Positions 18,853 to 26,534 of a stretch of 64,000 nt of DNA are shown here, piece after piece. The notes under the pieces were generated by a model. That model was not told the DNA's origin. It saw only the letters and a program-made list of their open reading frames with translations, and did not search any database. The number at the start of each line of letters is the position of its first letter. The first letter of the stretch is position 1. The position numbers and the translations under genes were made by a program. Source of the stretch: Anaerolineae bacterium (lineage in GTDB: Bacteria; Chloroflexota; Anaerolineae; Aggregatilineales; Phototrophicaceae); contig JAJECX010000011.1 in NCBI GenBank assembly GCA_022821805.1, positions 1 to 64,000 of the forward strand. Direction: 5' to 3'.

Positions 18853-18881
18853 AGTCTAACATGAGCTTCGCGGCTTGTAAA
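18853..18881 (-). promoter_or_regulatory. Promoter of leuS
   Basis: TTTACA (18876-18881) and TAGACT (18853-18858) with 17-bp spacing on the minus strand would give a leader of roughly 210 nt. The 406-bp gap 18637-19042 contains this promoter, the short ORF, the competing hairpins and a third copy of TAGCCCGCT near 18926. The right part holds the 5' region of the divergent secreted-protein gene, where I see no clear promoter. Confidence 0.5.
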
Positions 18882-19042
18882 GCGGGGATTATTGGCAGGA
18901 AAATCGGAGCGATTGCCCGGACGCCAGCGGGCTAATTTTGCATAAGGTATGAATTCAAGTTACAGTTAGCTCAATCGATTTATTTTCTTGGCATCTTGGC
19001 AATCCTGCGTCAGCAGCAAAATAGAGTTTAGGAGATGCTGCA

Positions 19043-21169
19043 ATGAATGCTATTATTTCGCGCCGGCTTCCCTCATGGCATCGAATTGCTTTTGGAATTG
19101 TTTTCTTTATCGCGCTCAGCCTATTGGAGAGCCTGTCAGTGTTTCCGGCAGCTGCCCAGGGCAATCCGCCCGCCGACGCCTGCGGCATGCCGCTTGCAGG
19201 GATTCTCCCCATATCCACCACCTACGAACTCACCAGCAACTGTGAATTGACCGGCGAATTGCGAATGGGAGTCGATGGCTCCGGCATCGCATCCGTGATC
19301 ACGATTAATGGCAATGGCTTCACCATGTATGCCGGCAAAGCAAACGCTCAATTCGTCGTCAATACAGTTAGTACATTGAACTTAAACAGAGTAACCTTCG
19401 CTGTCCGCGACAGGTTCGACGTCAATGCCGGCTTTGATGGCCACGGTGTCTTGAATGCCAATCAAGCTACCTTCAGAGGCAGCGAATTGATGTTCAATAT
19501 TACTAACGCTAACCTGAACAATTCGCTGATAGTAGACAATCATCGTCATGTACTAGGCCCGGGGCAAAATGCCCCCGCCATCGAAGTACGTACTGCTTAC
19601 AACATTACCTTGACTAATGTTGAGTTGCGCAATAATACCGGCGGTCCCGGCGCGATCAAAATTCAGAACGGCGGCACATTGACAACCAAAGGCTGCCTGA
19701 GCTTCTTCGGCAATACGCCGCGCAATGTGCTCCAGTTGCCGGGCGGGACTTGGAATGATCAAAGTACAGGTCCCTGCAGCGGCAGCATTGGCAACGGCGA
19801 TACGGTCCGCTCCTACCCAAGGCCCGCCTTGGCATTAGAAGTAACCAATAAGACCAATCACTCGCTGACCTTTAATATGAAGGATATCCCCAGCCGGGCA
19901 GACCAGGTCGAGATTTACTTGATTCCGCCAGCGGTTAAAACATTGGTGCATCGTGGCGGTTCGCACTGGACCAATTCCGCGGACGATTTTATCACTGGCT
20001 TCACTGCGAGCGCCTCTGAACCGGGCACGCGCGTCACCATCCATGCCGAGGCGCAAACCAGCCAGGGGCATCGCGTCGCCTATGGGGCCTGGCAAATCCG
20101 AACCAGCGACCCGCACAGCTTAGTAGTCGAATTGCCGGCAAGGTCTGAATTCCATGACCGCTTCATCGCCGCCGCTACCAATATCCCGTCGGCGACCAGC
20201 AATTTGCGCGTCATCGTGCGCAAGCAAGATGCAGTAAAGCACATCTACGCTGATACCTGGTCGATCAGCCGAAAACACCGCAACCCGTGGAGCCCCTACA
20301 CTTTCTTGTTCTGCAGCGCGAGCATGTCTTCCACCAGCGGCTGCAGCGCGGTCATCGACTTGGAACCAGGTCAGTCTTATGAAGTGGAGATGACCGCTCG
20401 GGAGATGGAAATTGTCATCGCGAAGAAAACCCGGGTTGTCGCGTTGAACGCGCCGCCGCCAGACCCGCAGCGCGCTCCGAACAGCCTGCAGGTCATGGAC
20501 AGTGAGCAGCAGCTGCAGGACAGCGTGGAGGAACAACCACAGCAGCAATTGCAATACAGTGAGGCGAAATCGGAAGATGATGAGCAGCAGCCCAGCGGAC
20601 CTTACGCCAGCTTGATTCGGACGCTGATTGGCTATCAAGGCGAGACGCAGCATGGCGATGCCCATGTGGAGCGCTGGACGCGGGCGCTGGCCGCCTTGGG
20701 CTGGGGCAACCACGCCAACCCGATGACACTGAGTGAAGCCAAGACTATGCGGGATCAGTTCACCGCCAGCCGCTGGCAGCCAGTGGTCGACGCGCTGACG
20801 CAGCTGCAGCCGCCGCCGCCGACAGCCGTCCCGCCAACGCCCGTCCCGCCAACGCCCGTCCCACCGCCACCGCCAACGAATACGCCCGTACCGCCGACAG
20901 ATACGCCGGTCCCGCCACCGACAGACACGCCAGTTCCAGCAGTCTACAAAGTGCCGGACAGTCTCGTCACTGCGATTAAGGACTATATTAAGGAGCAGGC
21001 GGCCGACAGCGACCATGCGGTGCGCTGGACGCGGGTCTTGGCCGCCTTCGGCAAAGCCAGCCATAGCGACCCCATGACCGTGTCCGAAGCGAAGATCTAT
21101 CGCGACGAGCGCGGCTGGGATCGCTGGATACCGGTGGTGGACGCGCTGGAGAAATTGGCGGGGAATTGA
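19043..21169 (+). CDS. Large secreted protein: beta-helix, Pro/Thr stalk, two RWTRxLAALG modules
   Basis: A 708-aa exported protein. TAGGAG precedes the ATG. The signal peptide has the hydrophobic core IAFGIVFFIALSLLESLSVF and ends near AAAQG. Residues about 60-245 look like a right-handed parallel beta-helix (repeating short strands such as ITINGNGFTMYAG, LNLNRVTFAV, ITLTNVELRNN). Residues about 260-470 are a beta-rich region with CSASMSSTSGCS. A Gln/Glu-rich linker follows, then the module GDAHVERWTRALAALG...PMTLSEA...RWQPVVDAL. A PPTPVPPTPVPP-type stalk comes next, and a second module (HAVRWTRVLAAFG) closes the protein. The same module occurs in the frameshifted gene at 14960-15666. A surface or extracellular binding role is inferred; I cannot assign an enzyme activity. 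Confidence 0.85.
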   Translation: MNAIISRRLPSWHRIAFGIVFFIALSLLESLSVFPAAAQGNPPADACGMPLAGILPISTTYELTSNCELTGELRMGVDGSGIASVITINGNGFTMYAGKANAQFVVNTVSTLNLNRVTFAVRDRFDVNAGFDGHGVLNANQATFRGSELMFNITNANLNNSLIVDNHRHVLGPGQNAPAIEVRTAYNITLTNVELRNNTGGPGAIKIQNGGTLTTKGCLSFFGNTPRNVLQLPGGTWNDQSTGPCSGSIGNGDTVRSYPRPALALEVTNKTNHSLTFNMKDIPSRADQVEIYLIPPAVKTLVHRGGSHWTNSADDFITGFTASASEPGTRVTIHAEAQTSQGHRVAYGAWQIRTSDPHSLVVELPARSEFHDRFIAAATNIPSATSNLRVIVRKQDAVKHIYADTWSISRKHRNPWSPYTFLFCSASMSSTSGCSAVIDLEPGQSYEVEMTAREMEIVIAKKTRVVALNAPPPDPQRAPNSLQVMDSEQQLQDSVEEQPQQQLQYSEAKSEDDEQQPSGPYASLIRTLIGYQGETQHGDAHVERWTRALAALGWGNHANPMTLSEAKTMRDQFTASRWQPVVDALTQLQPPPPTAVPPTPVPPTPVPPPPPTNTPVPPTDTPVPPPTDTPVPAVYKVPDSLVTAIKDYIKEQAADSDHAVRWTRVLAAFGKASHSDPMTVSEAKIYRDERGWDRWIPVVDALEKLAGN

Positions 21170-21285
21170 CGCGCTGCATTTGCGATTGCAGTGCAGTTGA
21201 AATGCCACCCAGCCACTGAAGAAGATCGACTGCAGGCGGGCCACTGGCTCGCCCCGTCATTTCTAGGTTGTGGGGAAAACGTGAA

Positions 21286-22338
21286 TCAGCCGCCCCAAGT
21301 CTGGCGCAGTACGCGCAGCCAATTCTGATGCGTCAGCTTGTGGAGCAGCGCGTCGTTATAGCCGGCCGCTTGCAGCGCCGCGATCAGGTTCGGCAGTTTG
21401 GAGACATCGCCCACGGCATCGGGCACGCGCGCGCCGTCATAATCCGAGCCCAAGCCGACGCGCGCCTCGCCCAGCCGCTCCACCAGGTAATCGAGATGGC
21501 GCACCATCACATCCAGCGGCCGGTCGGCATCCCAGGCGCCATCTTCATTCAGGAAACCGGTGGCGAAGTTCAAACCGACCATGCCGTCGGATTCTTTGAT
21601 TGCGTCCAACTGTCTGTCGGTCAGGTTGCGCGATATCGGGCAGAGCGCATGCGCATTCGAGTGCGTGGCGACCAGGGGCGCGTCGCTAAGCGCGGCAACA
21701 TCCCAGAAGCCCTTTTCGTTCATGTGCGAGAGGTCGATCAAAATCCCGAGCTCGTTGCAGCGGCGGACCAACCGTTTCCCGGCGTCGGTCAAGCCGGGAC
21801 CGATGTCGGGCGAAGACGGGAAAGCGATGGGCACGCCGTGAGCGAAGATCGTCGGACGGCTCCAGACGATACCCAGCGAGCGTAGCCCGGCGCGGTAGAA
21901 GACTTCGAGCGCGTTGAGGTCCTCGTCGATGGCTTCCGCGCCTTCAAAGTGCAAGATGGCGGCGAAAATATCGTTGTCGATGCAGTTTTGCAATTCGTCG
22001 GCAGTACGGACCACTTTTATCTGCCCCTCGGATTCGGCTTCCAGCCGGAACAGGTCAGCCGTCATGCGCAGGGCGACGCGCTGCGAATAAACAAATTCGA
22101 CAGCTGGCGACGTATAGGGCTTGCTCAAATCTGGCATGCTGTCTGGATCAATGCGGCGTTCGGGGTTGGGTACATATACAGCAAAGAAGCCGCCGGCGAA
22201 CCCGCCACGGCGGGCGCGTACCAAGTCGATGTGACCGCCATCCATCTCGGTCAAGAAGTCAATATAGTCGACGTCATCGTTCTGGTAGAAGCGAAGAAGC
22301 GTATCGTTATGGCCGTCAAAGATTCGATATTTTGACAT
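21286..22338 (-). CDS. Membrane dipeptidase (peptidase M19 family)
   Basis: A 350-aa zinc dipeptidase-like protein. The start at 22338 follows GGAGG; the frame is open further to 22395. It shows the M19 metal and active-site segments: FDGHNDTLLRFYQ with the HxD pair, HFEGAEAI with the bridging Glu, DLSHMNEKGFWD, PLVATHSNAHALCPISRN with two His, and VGLGSDYDGA near the C-terminus. M19 enzymes cleave dipeptides, including some with D-amino acids or dehydropeptides. No signal peptide is visible, so it may be cytoplasmic. It stands alone, convergent with the secreted-protein gene. Confidence 0.93.
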   Translation of the reverse strand: MSKYRIFDGHNDTLLRFYQNDDVDYIDFLTEMDGGHIDLVRARRGGFAGGFFAVYVPNPERRIDPDSMPDLSKPYTSPAVEFVYSQRVALRMTADLFRLEAESEGQIKVVRTADELQNCIDNDIFAAILHFEGAEAIDEDLNALEVFYRAGLRSLGIVWSRPTIFAHGVPIAFPSSPDIGPGLTDAGKRLVRRCNELGILIDLSHMNEKGFWDVAALSDAPLVATHSNAHALCPISRNLTDRQLDAIKESDGMVGLNFATGFLNEDGAWDADRPLDVMVRHLDYLVERLGEARVGLGSDYDGARVPDAVGDVSKLPNLIAALQAAGYNDALLHKLTHQNWLRVLRQTWGG

Positions 22339-22426
22339 CGTTTGCCTCCAATTCGCAGCGATGACGCGCGACGCGTTAGTCGCTGCTTGACTCATACATT
22401 ATAACAATTTCACAGAATTAGAAAAT

Positions 22427-22512
22427 GTAGGGGCGAGACGATGGCTCGCTCGCAGGTTGCATCAAAGATTTTGGGGACCGGCGACTCATCGAGTCCCCTC
22501 TACAGGGCTCGC
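22427..22512. repeat. GTAGGGGCGAG-type intergenic repeat
   Basis: GTAGGGGCGAG followed by GGCTCGCTCGC, then GGGGACCGGCGACTC and GAGTCCCC, ending TACAGGGCTCGCC. The words resemble those at 7136-7228 and 21230-21255, consistent with a dispersed palindromic intergenic element. No coding capacity is seen. Confidence 0.4.
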
Positions 22513-22522
22513 CACAATTCTG

Positions 22523-22558
22523 AAAAAACAAGAGCGCAGTCCCATTTGAACTGCGCCC
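22523..22558 (-). terminator. Rho-independent terminator of the tRNA/small-protein unit
   Basis: On the minus strand a near-perfect stem (GGGCGCAGT / ACTGCGCTC) with a 9-nt loop is followed by TTGTTTTTT. It sits 24 bp beyond the stop of the 54-aa ORF and would end a transcript that starts at the tRNA-Ala promoter. Confidence 0.85.
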
Positions 22559-22581
22559 GAGAGTTTTGCGCCAATGCGTCG

Positions 22582-22746
22582 CTAGTTGTTCTTGTAATCT
22601 CGCCGCCGCTTGCCCGCGGGAACCGGCACGGGCGCCGGCTTTTGCGGTGGGCGCGCTCGCGGATCAAGCAAGTCGTCGATTTCTTTCAGAATCCGCCGAC
22701 CCATTTCCACCAACTCTTCCCAAACGCTACGTTTATGCTTCGCCAC
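22582..22746 (-). CDS. Small basic protein, 54 aa
   Basis: A frame starting with GTG at 22746, after AAAGG, encodes a peptide beginning MAKHKRSVWEELVEMGRRIL and continuing KEIDDLLDPRARPP, a PAPVPVPAG stretch and a KRRRDYKNN end. An amphipathic helix followed by a Pro-rich basic tail looks like a real small protein. It begins 45 bp after tRNA-Ala on the same strand and is followed by a strong terminator, so tRNA and ORF are probably one transcript. Function unknown. Confidence 0.65.
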   Translation of the reverse strand: MAKHKRSVWEELVEMGRRILKEIDDLLDPRARPPQKPAPVPVPAGKRRRDYKNN

Positions 22747-23131
22747 AGAATCGACCTTTCACGTCACCGCTACAGATCTTGAGCTCTCCAGTGGACCTGA
22801 GGGGACTCGAACCCCTGACTTCCACAATGCCATTGTGGCGCTCTCCCAACTGAGCTACAGGCCCCTGAGTTGGCGTATAGTAACGCCGCGCGCGCGGGCT
22901 GTCAATAGACAGCGCCTGCCGCATCTCTTCCAGTACATCGGCTGGCGGCGATTCAAGGGGGCCGATCGAGAGAAAATCAGCGAAAGTCTGCCTTGAAGTG
23001 GCATCGCCGCAAGCGCAGCCCGGCTGATCGACCCATTCAATGAGGCGTAGCGCCAGGTCGAGCCGCGCGCCCTTGACGCCGCCGCTGGCTTCATCGGCCC
23101 AGATCCAGCTTGTCATCATCGGCGCCCTCAC
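22733..23131 (-). CDS. Doubtful hypothetical ORF, translationally coupled, reading into tRNA-Ala
   Basis: A frame begins with GTG at 23131, overlapping the TGA of the upstream membrane-protein gene (GTGA arrangement). Its first ~75 residues (MRAPMMTSWIWADEASGG, RLDLALRLIEWVDQPG, ADVLEEMRQALS) have protein-like composition. From about residue 78 it reads through the tRNA promoter and then the tRNA itself, giving GPVAQLGERHNG, a typical artefact of translating a tRNA. The N-terminal part may be a real gene whose end is disrupted, or the frame may be fortuitous. Confidence 0.3.
   Translation of the reverse strand: MRAPMMTSWIWADEASGGVKGARLDLALRLIEWVDQPGCACGDATSRQTFADFLSIGPLESPPADVLEEMRQALSIDSPRARRYYTPTQGPVAQLGERHNGIVEVRGSSPLRSTGELKICSGDVKGRFCGEA
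22792..22864 (-). tRNA. tRNA-Ala (anticodon GGC)
   Basis: The 73-nt sequence folds into a full cloverleaf: acceptor GGGCCTG/CAGGTCC, D-stem GCTC/GAGC, anticodon stem CCACA/TGTGG with loop ATGGCAT (anticodon GGC), T-arm AGGGG TTCGAGT CCCCT and discriminator A. Position 3:70 is G-T, the G3:U70 identity pair of alanine tRNAs. CCA is not encoded (the next bases are CT). Confidence 0.97.
22877..22905 (-). promoter_or_regulatory. Sigma70 promoter of tRNA-Ala
   Basis: On the minus strand TTGACA (22900-22905) and TACTAT (22877-22882) are separated by exactly 17 bp with a GC-rich spacer. The -10 ends 13 bp before the mature 5' end of the tRNA. Confidence 0.88.
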
Positions 23132-23598
23132 CGCTTTGGCGCCTTGCGCTCAGCCTGATACTGCTCAAGTAGAATCAACTCGTCGTCCGGCTCATCATCC
23201 CACTCGACCAGCCGGTACGGCGCTGCCTGTTTCCGCCGACTTTCCAGTGATTCGCGCAACTCGGTCGCTTCGTCCATCAAGGCGCTGAAGCGCTCCTCGT
23301 CTGATTTCATCTGCGAGAGCGCTCCTGTTTCCCTTCGGCTCTTCCGCGCCAGCCTCCAGCGATTCAGCAGGCTCAAAGCCGCCGTCAGCACAATATGGAT
23401 CGCCAGGGCTCCCGTCCAGGCAAAATGAAATGGAAGCGGCACATCAGCCTGGTTGAAGATGAAACCAGTACGATACATGAGATCGACGAACGACCACCAG
23501 GTGTAGAGAATCGCTCCAATGTAAATCGCGACGTGTAGGAACAGGATGCCGCGGAGCGTTATCAAACGCGGTCTGGACGGTTTTCGTTTTCGCTTCAA
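23128..23598 (-). CDS. Two-helix membrane protein with cytoplasmic coiled tail, hypothetical
   Basis: A 156-aa protein with basic N-terminus (MKRKRKPSRPRLITLR), two transmembrane helices (GILFLHVAIYIGAILYTWW and FAWTGALAIHIVLTAALSLL) joined by a short loop, and a charged helical C-terminus (EERFSALMDEATELRESLES). The start is TTG at 23598; no in-frame ATG lies before the first helix. The architecture resembles short '2TM' proteins, but I do not recognise a named family. It may be coupled to the downstream doubtful ORF by a GTGA overlap. Confidence 0.65.
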   Translation of the reverse strand: MKRKRKPSRPRLITLRGILFLHVAIYIGAILYTWWSFVDLMYRTGFIFNQADVPLPFHFAWTGALAIHIVLTAALSLLNRWRLARKSRRETGALSQMKSDEERFSALMDEATELRESLESRRKQAAPYRLVEWDDEPDDELILLEQYQAERKAPKR

Positions 23599-23790
23599 AG
23601 AATCCGATCCCCGCTGAACAAATTAGGCGCTTTTGGCGGCGCAAGCCTGTGAAGCTGTCATGAAACAATTATATGCGTATTCGTCCAGTTCTTCTAGCAT
23701 GTACTGCGATGAACGTTGTAGAAGGATCAAGTTCAGAGCAAGCGAGGGCAATCGCACATGCCAAAGGCTTGCGTCCTGTGGCATAATGCC

Positions 23791-23805
23791 GTTGGAGTGT
23801 CCAAC
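23791..23805 (+). promoter_or_regulatory. Inverted repeat before the epimerase gene
   Basis: GTTGGA-GTG-TCCAAC is a perfect 6-bp dyad just downstream of a possible -10 (CATAAT, 23780-23785). It could be an operator or a 5' hairpin. The remainder of the gap 23599-23822 shows nothing distinct. Confidence 0.35.
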
Positions 23806-23843
23806 GTGAGAAAGATGACGCCATGGCTGAAGCGAAGCGATCA

Positions 23844-25058
23844 ATGAAGATTCTTGTCACCGGAGGCGCCGAAGGAGTTGGCTTGGCGACCGTGAGAGCG
23901 CTGCTGCAGCGTGGGCGCGAAGTCGCGGCAACCGCCTGCGACGCCGAGGGCGCCTTGGCTGTGCGGATGGCGGGCGCGCTGCCAGTTTTCCCCGACCTCA
24001 GCCGCGCCAGTGAAATCGTCAGCGCGCTGGCGATGACCGAGGCGGATGCCCTAGTTCATGCTGGTCCGCAGTATTTCGGCGGCAGCCCGCATGGGGGCGA
24101 CCGATACGTCGCCCACGCCGATGAGTTGGTCGAATTCACGGCGGCGGTCGCGGAGGCGGCGAAACAGCAAGGGGTAAAGCGCATCGTCTCTATCAGTTTC
24201 GGCTATCTGTATGAGTCGGAACACGGCGCCGCCAAAGAAGGCGACCACGATGCTCACGATGGCGACTACGCGCCGATGCTGAAGGCGGAATCCCTGATTC
24301 GCCAGAGCGGCTTGAGCGCTTACATCATTCGCAGCGGCTATATCTACGGCGGCAACAGCGCCGACACGGCCGCCCTCGCCGACGCAATAAAAGGCTCGCG
24401 GCGGCTGCCCGAAGGAACCATGCCTGTATCCTGGATTCATGAAGACGACCTGGCGGCGGCGATTGCTGCGTTACTGGAAGCGGAATCAACACCGGACGGC
24501 GTCGAGATAATCAACGCCGCCGCCGAAGCGACAGCGAGCCCCAACGAATTCTGCGCGGCTCTCAGTAGCGCGCTCGGTTTGAGCGAACCGCGATTCGCAG
24601 CCGGCGGATTCTTTGCCAGCCTTCGAGAAAAAACTTTGCGCGACAAGCTGCTTGAACGAGAAGCCGTCATCGATAGCAATCTCATGCGAGAGAGATTTGC
24701 TTGGCAGCCGCGCCACGAAAGCCTGGAAAGCGGCATGGAGGCGACCGCGCTGGTCTGGCGCATGAAAGACGCTGTTCAAGCCGATGACTACTACAATTCC
24801 TACGAAGACGCGGCGGCCGCGGCGATCGAGTCTTTCGCCTATGATGTTGCTTTGCCCGAGCCGACAGCCGCGGCGGAGACGTCAGCTGCCGTAGAGACCG
24901 CGCCTGCGCCTGAAGCGGCGCCAGCAAGCCCATCCGCAGCGCCACCGCCGTCTGATGGACCAACCCCTTGGAATGAGGACGAAGCCAAACGCGAAGAGAG
25001 ACGCCGCAAAGCGCTCGAACGCAAGGCGAAACGCGCAGCCAGAAGCGCCGGAGGCTAG
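23844..25058 (+). CDS. NAD(P)-dependent epimerase/dehydratase (extended SDR) with charged C-terminal tail
   Basis: An SDR-fold protein of about 404 aa, starting at the ATG that begins MKILVTGGAEGVG (a frame-open ATG lies seven codons earlier). The nucleotide-binding loop GGAEGVG deviates from GGxGxxG by Glu replacing Gly. Later segments VKRIVSISFGYLYE, YAPMLKAESLIRQSG, YIIRSGYIYGG and PVSWIHEDDLAAAI follow the NmrA/epimerase pattern. After residue about 345 the fold ends and an Ala/Pro/Glu-rich linker leads to a basic tail (EEAKREERRRKALERKAKRA-like). It is followed 6 bp later by a HAD gene, so the two are probably co-transcribed. Substrate unknown. Confidence 0.8.
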   Translation: MKILVTGGAEGVGLATVRALLQRGREVAATACDAEGALAVRMAGALPVFPDLSRASEIVSALAMTEADALVHAGPQYFGGSPHGGDRYVAHADELVEFTAAVAEAAKQQGVKRIVSISFGYLYESEHGAAKEGDHDAHDGDYAPMLKAESLIRQSGLSAYIIRSGYIYGGNSADTAALADAIKGSRRLPEGTMPVSWIHEDDLAAAIAALLEAESTPDGVEIINAAAEATASPNEFCAALSSALGLSEPRFAAGGFFASLREKTLRDKLLEREAVIDSNLMRERFAWQPRHESLESGMEATALVWRMKDAVQADDYYNSYEDAAAAAIESFAYDVALPEPTAAAETSAAVETAPAPEAAPASPSAAPPPSDGPTPWNEDEAKREERRRKALERKAKRAARSAGG

Positions 25059-25064
25059 TCGCAG

Positions 25065-25841
25065 GTGGCAGTTCAACTGAAGGGCGCGCTCTTTGACTTT
25101 GACGATACTTTGGTCGACTGGAGCGGCGTCCAGCTTGGTTGGCGCGAGATTGAGGCGGCGCGGCTTTCCCGCGTCAAAGAATACGTATACCAGAAATCTC
25201 GCGCCTATTGGCTAACGACCGACTCGCTGTTGGAAGCCTATTTGAACGATACACGGGCGGCCTGGTCCGAAGCTCGCGCGACGCTGCGCGCGCCGCATAT
25301 GCCGAGCATTCTCGTGAATACGCTGAAGCGGCTCGGCGTGGCAACCGATTCGCTAAATGTCAATGAAATCTTGCGCGCGTATGACTGGAATGTTGTGCCG
25401 GGCACGGTGGTCTTCCCCGATGTGCCGCCGATGCTGATCGTCCTGCGGCAAGCGGGCATCAAGCTGGGCATCGTCACCAACGCCTCGCAGCCGATGGCAA
25501 TGCGCGATGCCGAGCTGGAAGCGCATAAACTAATCGAGTTCTTCCCCGATTGCCGTCTTTCTGCCGCTGACGCCGGCTATCTAAAGCCTGACAGGCGGAT
25601 TTTCACCTGCGCGCTGGAGCGGCTGGGCACGACGCCGGACGAGACGATTTTCATCGGCGACAACCCCGATGCCGATATCGTTGGCGCGCTCTCAGTCGGC
25701 ATGAAGGCGGTGCTGCGCGTCACCGATCGCGCGGCGGCAAACGGTACGTTCACCAGTTATCAACCGCGCCTGCGTTCATTGGAGCAACTGCCGGAGATCC
25801 TGGACGAGTGGTATCCGGGATGGCGCGATGGCAACGCGTGA
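25065..25841 (+). CDS. HAD-superfamily hydrolase
   Basis: A 258-aa HAD phosphatase-like protein with all four motifs: I FDFDDTLVDW (nucleophile and acid Asp), II IVTNAS, III the lysine in KPDRRIF, IV IGDNPDADIVGA. The cap inserted after motif I is helical (subfamily I). Start is GTG, with GGAGG about ten bases upstream at the end of the preceding gene. It overlaps the next gene by 14 bp. HAD enzymes of this class dephosphorylate small metabolites; the substrate is not evident. Confidence 0.9.
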   Translation: MAVQLKGALFDFDDTLVDWSGVQLGWREIEAARLSRVKEYVYQKSRAYWLTTDSLLEAYLNDTRAAWSEARATLRAPHMPSILVNTLKRLGVATDSLNVNEILRAYDWNVVPGTVVFPDVPPMLIVLRQAGIKLGIVTNASQPMAMRDAELEAHKLIEFFPDCRLSAADAGYLKPDRRIFTCALERLGTTPDETIFIGDNPDADIVGALSVGMKAVLRVTDRAAANGTFTSYQPRLRSLEQLPEILDEWYPGWRDGNA

Positions 25842-26379
25842 CTTCCCCCTGCATGGTGATCTAAACCTGGTCGTCACCGGTTACCTCGAACCAAATCGCC
25901 CCAGGATTTCGCAGCAACTCGCATTGCGGCTGAGCCTGGAAATGATTGATGTGGAACGGGAGATCGAAAACCGCCTCGGCGACACCATCGACCGGATGCG
26001 CCAACGCTTCGGCGAGCGACACCTGAAAACAGTCGAAACACAGATCATGGACGAGATTGCGCTGCATCGCCGCGCCTTGATTCGCGTCTCCGGCAATACG
26101 CTGCTCAACAGCGGGCATCTGGAGGAGCTGCAGCGAAACGGCGTGATCGTATGCCTGGTGGCATCCTTGGATTCGATTTTGCGGCGCATGCACCTCACGC
26201 TCGGCGCCCGCTACCACGATCCGGTCGAACGCTCGCGCGCCATCGGTGAATTGCAGCGGGAATGGCGCATACGAGAAGTCGAAAATGTCGTCGAGTTTGA
26301 CGCGACCTATATCACGGAGGCGATACTCATCGAGCGGATCGTGACATTCTGGCGCGAGCTCGCCCTGCGGCGCGGCTGA
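25828..26379 (+). CDS. Shikimate-kinase-like protein with degenerate P-loop
   Basis: A 183-aa protein whose layout follows shikimate kinase: a strand and P-loop position at the start (NLVVTGYLEPNRPRISQQLA), then MIDVEREIENRLGDTIDRM, FGERHLKTVETQIMDEI (the ExxFRxxE region), RVSGNTLLNSG where GGG is expected, and the helical end. However the Walker A lysine and GKS are missing (GYLEPNRP), the DxD is DVE, and the glycine triplet is broken. It is therefore likely not a canonical kinase; it may bind a ligand or have another role. It overlaps the HAD gene by 14 bp, indicating translational coupling. Confidence 0.7.
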   Translation: MATRDFPLHGDLNLVVTGYLEPNRPRISQQLALRLSLEMIDVEREIENRLGDTIDRMRQRFGERHLKTVETQIMDEIALHRRALIRVSGNTLLNSGHLEELQRNGVIVCLVASLDSILRRMHLTLGARYHDPVERSRAIGELQREWRIREVENVVEFDATYITEAILIERIVTFWRELALRRG

Positions 26380-26418
26380 TTCGGGGAATCTACGCCATCC
26401 CCGGGGCCCTTCCCCGAA
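26380..26418. terminator. Inverted repeat between convergent genes
   Basis: TTCGGGGAA (26380-26388) and TTCCCCGAA (26410-26418) form a 9-bp dyad around an inner CCCCGGGG. It directly follows the stop of the shikimate-kinase-like gene and faces the convergent dehydratase gene. No U-run follows, so termination is only inferred. Confidence 0.4.
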
Positions 26419-26534
26419 GCGTCAGGGGTCGCGCAGACTCAGACCCGTCGGAAGGGGAGCCATGTTGGTCGAGAATTGTTCTTTCGCGCAGCCTCAACAA
26501 CATCAGCTGCATCACGTATCGAAAAACTCAAAGC

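Noticed and set aside
18637..18881. T-box riboswitch upstream of leuS
   Set aside because: No T-box consensus (GGTACCGCG-type) or antiterminator was found on the minus strand.
20120..21244. A 374-codon minus-strand frame opposite the secreted beta-helix protein
   Set aside because: Its Trp/Arg-rich repeats are the reverse reading of the Pro-rich stalk codons.
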